NCBI RefSeq assembly: GCF_002257645.1
Contig: NZ_NQMO01000003.1
Location: forward strand, 1-64,000
Source: Paenibacillus sp. XY044
GTDB lineage: Bacteria; Bacillota; Bacilli; Paenibacillales; Paenibacillaceae
Reading direction: 5' to 3'
Length of the DNA stretch: 64,000 nt
In this document: positions 27,029-35,115 of the stretch, piece after piece
Layout: each line of letters starts with the position of its first letter
Position numbering within the stretch: the first letter of the stretch is position 1
Notes under the pieces: model-generated
The model's input: only the letters and a program-made list of their open reading frames with translations
Told to the model about the DNA's origin: nothing
The model's database searches: none
Translations under genes and position numbers: made by a program

Positions 27029-27358
27029 GTGAACCGGTCCACTGATAACAAGAAACGGCATAAGCCGGCAAAGCAGGTTGTAAAGCATGGCAAAGCCGGC
27101 GTGCCCCCGCCAAAATTGAGTCCGCAGCAAATCGCAGTCATTGCGGGGTTGCTGAATAACTTTTTTGTGGTCGAATCCGTGCTTTACAACCGTGATAACG
27201 AGCTGAAGGTTATTTTAACGAGCAGAACCCTGACCGCACTTCCGGTGCTGGGTAATCCGGAGTACGGATTGGTGGAGCAGGACGTTGCCCTTAACATAAT
27301 CGCGAGTGAAACCGATGAAGAAGATTTGGATGATAAACAAAACCCCGTTCTGAGATAA
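27029..27358 (+). CDS. Hypothetical protein
   Basis: 109 residues from GTG 27029 (GGGGTGA ribosome site; ATG 27008 is an in-frame alternative without one). The N-terminus is basic (KKRHKPAKQVVKHGKAG), the middle reads IAVIAGLLNNFFVVESVLYNRDNELKVILTS, and the C-terminus is acidic. I do not recognise a family. It is followed by a hairpin shared with the convergent yqzF. Confidence 0.6.
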   Translation: MNRSTDNKKRHKPAKQVVKHGKAGVPPPKLSPQQIAVIAGLLNNFFVVESVLYNRDNELKVILTSRTLTALPVLGNPEYGLVEQDVALNIIASETDEEDLDDKQNPVLR

Positions 27359-27379
27359 ACCTGCAGTCCGGGGTTCTTT
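27341..27379. terminator. Hairpin between hypothetical gene and yqzF
   Basis: AACCCCG (27341-27347) pairs with CGGGGTT (27369-27375), followed by CTTTGTTTG on the plus strand and TTTTGTTT on the reverse strand. It may act for both convergent genes. Confidence 0.6.
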
Positions 27380-27407
27380 GTTTGATTCCTGGTCCTGGAA
27401 TCCGGTG

Positions 27408-27707
27408 TTATGAAGATTGTACGGGCGGTTTGGGCTTGCGTTTCTCCTTGAACCGTGGCCCTACATAGTTTCGTTTGCGGTCCCGGAACAGAATCCAGCC
27501 GCCGAGAAAGCTCATCCCTGCCACGAACAGGAGCAGGCCGAGGACAAAATGTCCCCACGCAAACGCCGGATGGGCGACGCTCGCATCGCCATGGAGCGAG
27601 TAATACTCAAATACCGCGTCTTTCATAAATAAAAATCCGGTCATTGCCGCCAGTCCCGGAATGACAAGGATCAGGATGGCGATAAAGCGGGAAATAATCA
27701 GTTTCAT
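27408..27707 (-). CDS. yqzF: DUF2627 family membrane protein (YqzF)
   Basis: A 99-residue protein with two membrane helices (about 5-25 and 50-72) and a basic tail (RDRKRNYVGPRFKEKRKPKPP), matching DUF2627. In B. subtilis yqzF is near the bkd genes, as here. The start is ATG behind AAGGGA on the reverse strand. Function unknown. Confidence 0.82.
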   Translation of the reverse strand: MKLIISRFIAILILVIPGLAAMTGFLFMKDAVFEYYSLHGDASVAHPAFAWGHFVLGLLLFVAGMSFLGGWILFRDRKRNYVGPRFKEKRKPKPPVQSS

Positions 27708-27797
27708 GAAAAATCCCTTCCTGTTGGCCTGTTTTAGTCCACTATATCATAACTCGTCCGGTGAATCTTTGTCTATTTCCGGACATGTGATAACATT

Positions 27798-27825
27798 TTG
27801 TAATGCGGTGAAAACCGAGTACAAT
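27798..27825 (+). promoter_or_regulatory. Candidate sigma-A promoter of the bkd operon
   Basis: TTGTAA (27798-27803) and TACAAT (27820-27825) with 16 bases between. I do not see a clear sigma-54 (-24/-12) element, unlike the SigL-dependent bkd operon in B. subtilis. A second TACAATATAA lies around 27890. Confidence 0.45.
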
Positions 27826-27921
27826 ATAAGGGCGATGGAGTGCGTATTGCTCCGGACACAACTTGTATAAAGTTATACGCCAAATGATTACAATATAAAC
27901 TTGTTAGGGTGGAGGATGGAC

Positions 27922-29343
27922 ATGACAATATCGTGTGACGTTGCCGTACTGGGCGGAGGTACCGGCGGTTATGTAGCCGCGATCCGTGCAGCTCAGCTGG
28001 GCAAGGAAGTCGTCATTATCGAAGCAGACAAGCTTGGAGGAACGTGCCTGCACCGCGGCTGCATTCCAAGTAAGTCTTTGCTGCGTAGCGCGGAAGTATA
28101 CGCGGAAATTAAGGAAAGCGAGAATTACGGTATCGAGACAGCGGGGGCCGCTCTCAAATTTTCCAAGGTTCAGGCGCGGAAAGAAGGCATTGTGGACCAG
28201 CTGCATCAAGGAGTTCAGTACCTGATGCGCAAAAATAAAATACAGGTGGTTCACGGAAAAGGCCGCGTTATCGGCCCTTCCATCTTTTCGCCGAAAAGCG
28301 GTGCAGTTGCCGTGGAGCTGGCGGATGGAGAGATGGAGACGGTGGTCCCGACCCATTTGATCATCGCTACCGGTTCCCGTCCAAGGCTACTGCCCGGACT
28401 TGAACCCGATGGAGTACATATTCTGACCAGCGACGAAGCGCTTCGTTTGGAAGAACTTCCATCTTCCATTATCATTGTCGGCGGCGGCGTAATTGGCGTC
28501 GAATGGGCTTCGATGCTGAACGATTTTGGCGTGGAGGTCACCATTGTGGAGGCTGCCAGCCAGCTGCTTCCTGCAGAAGATGAGGAGATCGCCCGGGAGC
28601 TTCAGAAGTCGCTTTCGCGTAGGGGCGTGAAAATGATTACTGGTGCCCAGCTGCAGACAGACACATATGAAGCAGCGGATCATCAGGTGCACATCGATGT
28701 GCGGGTTGGAGAAAAGTCGGAGCGGCTTCAGGCGGACAAGCTGCTGGTATCGATCGGCCGCCAGGCCAATGTGGAGAACATCGGTCTGGAAAATACGGAT
28801 GTCCGGGTGGAACGCGGATTTATAGCCGTCAATGAATATTTCCAAACCGGAGAATCGCATATTTATGCCATCGGCGACGTCATTGGCGGACTGCAGCTCG
28901 CTCATGCGGCAAGTCATGAAGGCATTGCGGCCGTCAACCATTTGGCGGGAGATAACGTTCACCCGGCGGATGCGGATCTGATTCCAAGATGCGTGTATAC
29001 GAGACCGGAAGTGGCCAGCGTCGGCATTACCGAGAAGGAAGCCCGCAGCCGCGGATTCGAGGTCAAGGTCGGCAAATTCCCGTTCCAGGCCATCGGAAAA
29101 GCTTTGGTACAGGGCAGTAAGGAAGGATTCGTGAAAGTAGTAGCTGATCCTAAGACGAATGATATTTTGGGCGTGCAAATGATCGGGGCGCATGCGACGG
29201 ACCTGATCAGCGAGGCGGCGCTGGCCCAGTTTCTGAATGCAACCCCTTGGGAGATCGGGCAGATGGTGCATCCGCACCCAACGCTCTCGGAAATTTTGGG
29301 AGAGGCAATGCTCGCTGTAGACGGTAAATCCATCGGACTGTAA
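27922..29343 (+). CDS. lpdV: Dihydrolipoyl dehydrogenase, branched-chain 2-oxoacid dehydrogenase E3
   Basis: FAD flavoprotein reoxidising the lipoyl group of the E2 component. 473 residues: FAD motif VLGGGTGGYVAA, redox disulfide GGTCLHRGCIPSK, NAD motif IIIVGGGVIGVEWASM and C-terminal catalytic HPHPTLSE. ATG 27922 fits the family N-terminus and lies behind GGTGGAGGA. First gene of the bkd cluster here; E1 and E2 follow. Confidence 0.95.
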   Translation: MTISCDVAVLGGGTGGYVAAIRAAQLGKEVVIIEADKLGGTCLHRGCIPSKSLLRSAEVYAEIKESENYGIETAGAALKFSKVQARKEGIVDQLHQGVQYLMRKNKIQVVHGKGRVIGPSIFSPKSGAVAVELADGEMETVVPTHLIIATGSRPRLLPGLEPDGVHILTSDEALRLEELPSSIIIVGGGVIGVEWASMLNDFGVEVTIVEAASQLLPAEDEEIARELQKSLSRRGVKMITGAQLQTDTYEAADHQVHIDVRVGEKSERLQADKLLVSIGRQANVENIGLENTDVRVERGFIAVNEYFQTGESHIYAIGDVIGGLQLAHAASHEGIAAVNHLAGDNVHPADADLIPRCVYTRPEVASVGITEKEARSRGFEVKVGKFPFQAIGKALVQGSKEGFVKVVADPKTNDILGVQMIGAHATDLISEAALAQFLNATPWEIGQMVHPHPTLSEILGEAMLAVDGKSIGL

Positions 29344-29477
29344 GCCAAAATTTAGAATCGGTTCTTTTCTTTTCGCCGCGGTTATGATTATAATAGGGTT
29401 AAGCCAAGTCTTAGTACCAGGTTTTAATAGTAGATCAGGGAAAAGACTGAAAGCTCTATAATAAGGAGGTACCTCCC

Positions 29478-30509
29478 ATGAATGATCAGGGTACTGTTCA
29501 CACGCCACATGAGCATGAGCAGCTTGGACTCACCAACGGCCAAGTCATCGACATGTACAGATATATGCTGCTCGGGCGCAAATTTGACGAGCGTAACCTG
29601 CTGCTGCAGCGGGCAGGCAAGATTAACTTTCACGTATCGGGAATCGGTCAGGAGGCGGCGCAGGTCGCCGCGGCGTTTGCATTGGACCGGGAAAATGACT
29701 ACTATTTGCCTTATTATCGCGATTATTCTTTTGTGTTAACGGTCGGTATGACCCCGCGCGAACTGATGCTGTCGGCATTTGCGAAAGCTGAGGATCCGAA
29801 CAGCGGCGGGCGCCAAATGCCTGGTCACTTCGGCTCTAAACGGCTGCGGATCGTAACGGGTTCAAGCCCCGTCACGACCCAAGTGCCGCACGCCGTAGGC
29901 GTGGCCTTGTCCGCCAAGATGAGAAAACAGGACATCGTTTCGTTTGTAACCTTCGGCGAGGGCTCGAGCAATCAGGGGGACTTCCATGAGGGAGCCAACT
30001 TTGCGGGCGTTCATAAGCTGCCGGTCATTTTTATGTGCGAAAACAATCAGTATGCCATTTCGGTACCTCTGCATAAGCAGATCAGCGGCAAAGTCAGCGA
30101 CCGGGCGCTCGGCTATGGGTTTCCGGGTATCCGAGTGGACGGCAACGATGCACTTGCGGTCTACAAAGCGGTGAAGGAAGCGCGTGAACGCGCCGTCCGC
30201 GGCGAAGGACCTACGCTGATCGAAGCTATGATGTACCGCCTGTCTCCGCACTCCACTTCGGATAACGATTTGGCATACCGGACCAAAGAAGAAGTGGAAG
30301 AGAACTGGAAAAAAGACGGCATTGCCCGGTTCAAACAATATTTGATCAGCTGCGGCATCTGGGATGAAGACAAGGATGCGGATTTAAGCGCACAGCTTGC
30401 CCTTGAAATCAAGGAAGCCACCGAATCGGCCGACAATGCTCCGTTCCCGAAACCGGAGGATACGCTTAAGCATGTGTATGCGGGCGATAGCGAAGAGGGG
30501 GTATACTAA
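29478..30509 (+). CDS. bkdAA: Branched-chain 2-oxoacid dehydrogenase E1 alpha
   Basis: ThDP-dependent decarboxylase subunit acting on 2-oxo acids from Leu, Ile and Val. 343 residues containing the ThDP-binding GEGSSNQGDFHEGANFAGVHKLPVIFMCENNQ and YRLSPHSTSDN. The ribosome site AAGGAGGT is ideal. A 134-base gap from lpdV contains a TTATAAT-type sequence near 29390 that could be an extra promoter. Confidence 0.95.
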   Translation: MNDQGTVHTPHEHEQLGLTNGQVIDMYRYMLLGRKFDERNLLLQRAGKINFHVSGIGQEAAQVAAAFALDRENDYYLPYYRDYSFVLTVGMTPRELMLSAFAKAEDPNSGGRQMPGHFGSKRLRIVTGSSPVTTQVPHAVGVALSAKMRKQDIVSFVTFGEGSSNQGDFHEGANFAGVHKLPVIFMCENNQYAISVPLHKQISGKVSDRALGYGFPGIRVDGNDALAVYKAVKEARERAVRGEGPTLIEAMMYRLSPHSTSDNDLAYRTKEEVEENWKKDGIARFKQYLISCGIWDEDKDADLSAQLALEIKEATESADNAPFPKPEDTLKHVYAGDSEEGVY

Positions 30510-31495
30510 TGGCCGAAATGGAATATATCGATGCGATTCGTCTGGCTATGAAAGAAGAAATGGAAAAAGACGAAAACGTGTTTGTCCTTGGCGAGGATGT
30601 CGGCGTCAAAGGCGGCGTGTTCACGACGACCAAAGGTCTGCAGGACCAGTTCGGTGAAGAGCGGGTCATCGACACGCCGCTGGCGGAATCCGCTATCGCC
30701 GGCGTTGCAATCGGTGCGGCCATGGTCGGCATGAAGCCGATCGCGGAAATGCAGTATTCCGACTTCATGCTGCCGGCAACGAACCAGATTATTAGTGAGG
30801 CCGCGAAAATCCGCTATCGCTCCAACAACGACTGGAGCTGTCCGATCGTGGTCCGTGCACCGATCGGTGGGGGCATTTTCGGGGGATTATATCACTCCCA
30901 ATGCCCGGAATCGATCTTCTTCGGTACCCCCGGCTTGAAAATTGTGGCGCCCTTTACCGCCTATGATGCGAAAGGCCTGCTGAAAGCTGCTATCAACGAT
31001 CCGGATCCAGTGCTGTTTTTTGAAAATAAAAAGTGCTACCGAATGATCAAAGGTGACGTACCTTTGGACGACTATACCGTACCGATCGGCAAGGCTAACG
31101 TGCTGCGCGAGGGAACCGACATTACGGTCATCGGCTACAGCATGCCGCTGCACTTCTGCCTTCAAGCTGCCGAAGAGCTGGAGAAGGAAGAGGGCATTTC
31201 GGCCCACATCCTGGATCTGCGCTCGCTGCAGCCGTTGGATCGTGACGCCATCATTGAGGCGGTCCGCAAAACCGGCAAGGTGCTGATCGTGCATGAGGAC
31301 AACAAAACAGGCGGCGTGGGCGCCGAGGTGTCCGCCATTATTTCGGAAGAATGCCTGTTTGACCTCGACGCGCCGATCAAGCGCTTGTGCGGCCCGGACG
31401 TTCCGGCCATGCCGATCAGCCCGCCGATGGAGAAGTTCTTTATGCTGAGCAAGGATAAAGTCAAGCAAGCGATGCACGAGTTGGCGGTTTACTGA
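30509..31495 (+). CDS. bkdAB: Branched-chain 2-oxoacid dehydrogenase E1 beta
   Basis: Transketolase-like beta subunit, 328 residues. Typical blocks are VFVLGEDVGVKGGVFTTTKGL, RVIDTPLAESAIAGVAIGAA, and the C-terminal CGPDVPAMPISPPMEKFF. The ATG overlaps the stop of bkdAA by one base (TAATG), which supports translational coupling. Confidence 0.95.
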   Translation: MAEMEYIDAIRLAMKEEMEKDENVFVLGEDVGVKGGVFTTTKGLQDQFGEERVIDTPLAESAIAGVAIGAAMVGMKPIAEMQYSDFMLPATNQIISEAAKIRYRSNNDWSCPIVVRAPIGGGIFGGLYHSQCPESIFFGTPGLKIVAPFTAYDAKGLLKAAINDPDPVLFFENKKCYRMIKGDVPLDDYTVPIGKANVLREGTDITVIGYSMPLHFCLQAAEELEKEEGISAHILDLRSLQPLDRDAIIEAVRKTGKVLIVHEDNKTGGVGAEVSAIISEECLFDLDAPIKRLCGPDVPAMPISPPMEKFFMLSKDKVKQAMHELAVY

Positions 31496-31521
31496 GAATT
31501 GCCGTATGAAGGGGTGAAAAT

Positions 31522-32898
31522 ATGTCAAATCAAAAATTAACCGATATGGTGATGCCACAGCTGGCAGAATCTCTCGTGTCCGCAACGATCGCCAAATGGC
31601 TGAAGCAGCCTGGCGATAAGGTGGAACAGTACGAGCCGATCTGTGAGGTCATAACCGATAAGGTCAACGCGGAAATCCCTTCCACGGTGGACGGGGTTAT
31701 GGGAGAATGGGTCGCCGAAGAAGGCCAGACCGTCGCCGTCGGCGAGGTCATCTGCCGCATTGCGGCAGCAGGCGCCGAGGTGTCTCCGGCGGAGGAACGG
31801 CCGCAGGCTGAGACACGTACCGCAGCTGCCCCGGCACAGACGGAAGCCTCTGGCGACCAGTCGATGCGCGGCCGGTATTCCCCTGCGGTGCAAAGCCTGG
31901 CAGCCGAGCACGGCGTGAACCTGAACGCGGTGCAGGGAACGGGCATGGGCGGTCGGATTACCCGCAAGGATGTCCTTGCTTATATCGAAAACGGAGGTGC
32001 GGCTGCGGAAACCGGTCGGGCGGCCGAAGCTCCCGTGAAGAAACAGGTTCATTCTCCATTCGAAGGGTTGCCGCATGCCAATCCTGCGGTCCGTCCGGAG
32101 CAATATATCCCGGTTCCGCCGGCATCCACCCGGCAGTCGGGTCTGCATTTGACCGAGTCGCCGCGTATTCCGGCCGTGGAAATTGAAGACCAGAACGGAC
32201 GCGCCGAAACGATGATCGACGTCACCCCGATCCGCAATGCTATTGCCACGAACATGCGACAGAGCGTGTCGGAAATTCCGCATGCCTGGACGATGATCGA
32301 GGTTGACGTGACCAATCTGGTGCTGCTGCGCAATAAATTGAAGGATGAATTTAAGCGCAGAGAGGGCTATAATTTAACCTATCTGGCGTTTCTGCTGAAG
32401 GCCGTGGTCAATGCGATCAAGGAATATCCGATCATGAACTCCGTTTGGGCGGTGAATAAAATCATCGTGAAACGGGACATCAATATCTCCCTTGCCGTCG
32501 GAACAGAAGATTCCGTCATGACCCCGGTCATCCAACGGGCCGACCAGAAGAACATTGCTGGCCTCGCTAGGGAAATCGAGGAACTGGCGACCAAAACGCG
32601 TCAGGGTAAGCTCAAGCTGGAGGATATGCAGGGGGGCACCTTTACGGTGAACAATACCGGGTCGTTTGGTTCCATCCTGTCTTACCCGATTATCAATTAT
32701 CCGCAGGCGGCCATCCTTACCTTCGAATCGATCGTGAAGCGGCCTGTCGTGATCAACGATATGATCGCCGTCCGTTCGATGGCGAATATCTGCCTGTCGC
32801 TGGACCACCGGATTTTGGACGGAGTTATCTGCGGACGCTTCCTTCAGCGCGTGAAGGAAAACGTGGAAAGTTATACGCTGGATACGAAAGTTTACTAA
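31522..32898 (+). CDS. bkdB: Branched-chain 2-oxoacid dehydrogenase E2 (lipoamide acyltransferase)
   Basis: E2 core protein, 458 residues: lipoyl domain (about 4-80, lipoylated Lys in EVITDKVNAEIPS), Pro/Ala-rich linker, peripheral subunit-binding domain (YSPAVQSLAAEHGVNL...GGRITRKDVLAYIE) and the catalytic domain ending in LSLDHRILDG with active-site His. ATG follows AAGGGGTGA. Together with lpdV and bkdAA/AB it makes branched acyl-CoA primers for iso/anteiso fatty acids. Confidence 0.95.
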   Translation: MSNQKLTDMVMPQLAESLVSATIAKWLKQPGDKVEQYEPICEVITDKVNAEIPSTVDGVMGEWVAEEGQTVAVGEVICRIAAAGAEVSPAEERPQAETRTAAAPAQTEASGDQSMRGRYSPAVQSLAAEHGVNLNAVQGTGMGGRITRKDVLAYIENGGAAAETGRAAEAPVKKQVHSPFEGLPHANPAVRPEQYIPVPPASTRQSGLHLTESPRIPAVEIEDQNGRAETMIDVTPIRNAIATNMRQSVSEIPHAWTMIEVDVTNLVLLRNKLKDEFKRREGYNLTYLAFLLKAVVNAIKEYPIMNSVWAVNKIIVKRDINISLAVGTEDSVMTPVIQRADQKNIAGLAREIEELATKTRQGKLKLEDMQGGTFTVNNTGSFGSILSYPIINYPQAAILTFESIVKRPVVINDMIAVRSMANICLSLDHRILDGVICGRFLQRVKENVESYTLDTKVY

Positions 32899-32948
32899 AT
32901 AAAAGTCTTCGAAAGCTTGGTCATCATCTGAAAGGGCGTGAAGCAATC

Positions 32949-33668
32949 ATGACAACCAAACTTGAAGTGTCCTATACGCCGATGATGGATTACGGTGCGG
33001 CCTGGGATTTGCAAAAAAGCATCGTCAGCCGCATTGACCTTGGAGAGCAGCAGGAAACCCTGCTGCTCTTGCAGCATCCGCCGACGTATACGATAGGGTC
33101 GCAGCGGCATCCCGAGCATCTCTTGCTCAGCAAGGAACAGTTGGAAAAGCAAGGCATCGGCTTGTTTGAAATCGACCGGGGCGGAGACATCACCTATCAC
33201 GGCCCGGGGCAGCTGGTCGGCTATCCGCTGCTGCTGCTGGCGGGCAAGGAAGGGCTGGATCTGCACGGCTATCTGCGCAATCTCGAGCAGGTCATCATCA
33301 ATTACCTTGCGCATTACGGGATTGTTGCAGGCCGCAAACCTGAATATACAGGCGTCTGGGTAGGAGATCTGAAAATTTGCGCCATCGGGGTCAAATTCAA
33401 CAAGTGCAAACACCAAAGAGGGTTTGTTACCAGCCATGGGTTTGCCTTCAACATCACTTCCGGCATTCAAAATGAAGGATTTCAGGGCATCATTCCGTGT
33501 GGGATTCAGGAGTATGGCGTAACGTCGCTGGAGGATTGCATAGGGAAGCCGATCACGGTCGAACGGGTGGCGGAGGAGATCGTTCCGTTCTTTACCGAGG
33601 TATTCGGATTTGAGGCCGTCGCAGCAATGGATGCAGAGGAAAGCCCGCTGAACTCAGCGGGCCATTAA
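32949..33668 (+). CDS. lipB: Octanoyltransferase LipB
   Basis: Transfers octanoyl from ACP to lipoyl domains. 239 residues with the family core RGGDITYHGPGQLVGYP (77-93), the catalytic Lys (LKICAIGVK, about 142) and Cys (IIPCGI, about 184). B. subtilis uses LipM/LipL rather than LipB, so this is a different lipoylation route. Its position right after bkdB suggests it serves the bkd complex. The 3' end overlaps a reverse-strand miniprotein gene by 15 bases. Confidence 0.92.
   Translation: MTTKLEVSYTPMMDYGAAWDLQKSIVSRIDLGEQQETLLLLQHPPTYTIGSQRHPEHLLLSKEQLEKQGIGLFEIDRGGDITYHGPGQLVGYPLLLLAGKEGLDLHGYLRNLEQVIINYLAHYGIVAGRKPEYTGVWVGDLKICAIGVKFNKCKHQRGFVTSHGFAFNITSGIQNEGFQGIIPCGIQEYGVTSLEDCIGKPITVERVAEEIVPFFTEVFGFEAVAAMDAEESPLNSAGH
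33644..33661 (-). terminator. Hairpin in the lipB / prli42 convergent overlap
   Basis: CCCGCTGA (33644-33651) pairs with TCAGCGGG (33654-33661). On the reverse strand it is followed by CTTTCC. It lies in the coding ends of both genes and could weakly terminate either. Confidence 0.4.
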
Positions 33669-33755
33669 GGACTCGACAAGCCCAAATACGACGGATCCGA
33701 CCATGGCAATGAGCATAAGGTATACGAAGATGCGAAACCATTTTTTTCGTTGCAT
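33654..33755 (-). CDS. prli42: Stressosome-associated miniprotein, Prli42-like
   Basis: A 33-residue ORF, start ATG at 33755 behind AAAGGAGC on the reverse strand. It has a basic N-terminus MQRKKWFRIF, a single membrane helix VYLMLIAMVGSVVFGLV and a short tail ESLMAR. This size and pattern (MxxKK...xVYLMLIAMV) match Prli42, a conserved Bacillota membrane miniprotein that anchors the stressosome in Listeria. Its stop overlaps lipB antisense. The stressosome genes themselves are not in the window. Confidence 0.75.
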   Translation of the reverse strand: MQRKKWFRIFVYLMLIAMVGSVVFGLVESLMAR

Positions 33756-33853
33756 AACTAGCTCCTTTATTCATCATTTATTGAAGGCTCGTTTCGCGAG
33801 CCGGGACAACCTATGTACTATTGTAACTTAACGCCGAAGGAGAGGAAAGTCCA

Positions 33854-34978
33854 TTGATTAAACAAGACCGTTTGATACAGGAGTTTATGGAACTGGTTCA
33901 GGTGGACAGCGAGACGGGCCATGAGGCGGAGATCGCCGCCCTGCTCAAGCAGAAATTTACCCGGCTTGGACTAGAAGTCGTCGAAGACGATTCCCAGGCC
34001 AGAACCGGTCATGGCGCAGGCAACCTGATCGTGACCTGGAAGGGCGAAGGGGGCGCAGAAGCTCCGAAGCTTCTTTTTACGTGCCACATGGATACCGTAG
34101 CCCCTGGTAAAGGGATCAGACCCACCCTGGGCGAGGACGGATGGATCCGCAGCGACGGAACGACGATACTGGGATCGGACGACAAAGCGGGTCTGGCTGT
34201 TCTGCTTGAGACGATTCGCGTTATCCAGGAGCAGCAGCTCCCTCATGGACAGATCCAATTCGTGATTACCGTCGGTGAGGAATCCGGACTGCTCGGAGCG
34301 CGTTCGATGGATCCGAAGTATTTGGATGCCGAGCTCGGATTTGCCCTCGATTCCAATGGAGAGGTCGGATCGATTGCCGTCGCGGCACCGACCCAGGCTA
34401 AAATTCAAATGAAAATTTTCGGAAAATCGGCGCATGCCGGCGTGAATCCGGAAGACGGCATCAGTGCCATTCAAGTCGCCTCCAAAGCGGTGGCGCGAAT
34501 GAAGCTGGGCCGGCTTGACAGGGAAACGACAGCGAACATCGGTAAATTTTCCGGCGGCGGGGCGACCAATGTGGTATGCGATTTTGTCCAGCTTGATGCG
34601 GAAGCCCGCAGCATCGTACAGGAAAAGGTCGATCAGCAGATCGCCCATATGCGGGAAGCGCTCGAGACGACCGTTCGCGAGTTCGGCGCTCAGTGTGAGT
34701 TCCGGAGTGAAATCGTGTATCCCGCGTTTAATTTTAACGAAGACGATCCTGTGGTGAGCCTGGCCAAACGTGCGATTGAGCGCTTGGGTCTGAGCGGAAG
34801 AGTGTTCGTATCGGGCGGCGGCAGCGACGCCAACATTTTCAACGGGCTCGGGGTTCCGACGGTGAATCTGGCTATCGGCTATGAGGACATACATACCACA
34901 AAGGAACGGATTCGCGCAGAAGATATGGTGAAAACTGCTGAAATGGTGCTCAGCATCATTCAGGAGACCGTCAAATAA
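33854..34978 (+). CDS. M20 family peptidase, PepT/YqjE-like
   Basis: A 374-residue metal-dependent aminopeptidase of the M20 family, closest in look to PepT-like YqjE. Metal ligands appear in FTCHMDTVAPG (His/Asp), GSDDKAGLAVLLE, TVGEESGLLGA (catalytic Glu pair) and the C-terminal DIHTTKERI; the dimerisation domain contains FGKSAHAGVNPEDG. The start is TTG behind GGAGAGGAAAG. Likely cytoplasmic di/tripeptide turnover. Confidence 0.88.
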   Translation: MIKQDRLIQEFMELVQVDSETGHEAEIAALLKQKFTRLGLEVVEDDSQARTGHGAGNLIVTWKGEGGAEAPKLLFTCHMDTVAPGKGIRPTLGEDGWIRSDGTTILGSDDKAGLAVLLETIRVIQEQQLPHGQIQFVITVGEESGLLGARSMDPKYLDAELGFALDSNGEVGSIAVAAPTQAKIQMKIFGKSAHAGVNPEDGISAIQVASKAVARMKLGRLDRETTANIGKFSGGGATNVVCDFVQLDAEARSIVQEKVDQQIAHMREALETTVREFGAQCEFRSEIVYPAFNFNEDDPVVSLAKRAIERLGLSGRVFVSGGGSDANIFNGLGVPTVNLAIGYEDIHTTKERIRAEDMVKTAEMVLSIIQETVK

Positions 34979-35023
34979 AGGCTTTAACCCGATTTTTTAG
35001 GCAAAATAATGCTACACAAAGAG

Positions 35024-35067
35024 GCTGTTCCATGGCATGCGGAAAACCGCTGTGGAACAGCTTTTTT
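35024..35067 (+). terminator. Rho-independent terminator after the M20 peptidase gene
   Basis: GCTGTTCCA (35024-35032) pairs with TGGAACAGC (35053-35061), followed by six T. Confidence 0.8.
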
Positions 35068-35115
35068 GATGTGGGCTCCTCACTTCATTCGCGGGCAAAC
35101 GGGAAGGCCCGCCGG

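Noticed and set aside
28387..29508. 373-residue reverse ORF opposite lpdV
   Set aside because: The forward strand encodes an unmistakable dihydrolipoyl dehydrogenase; the reverse translation has no domain.
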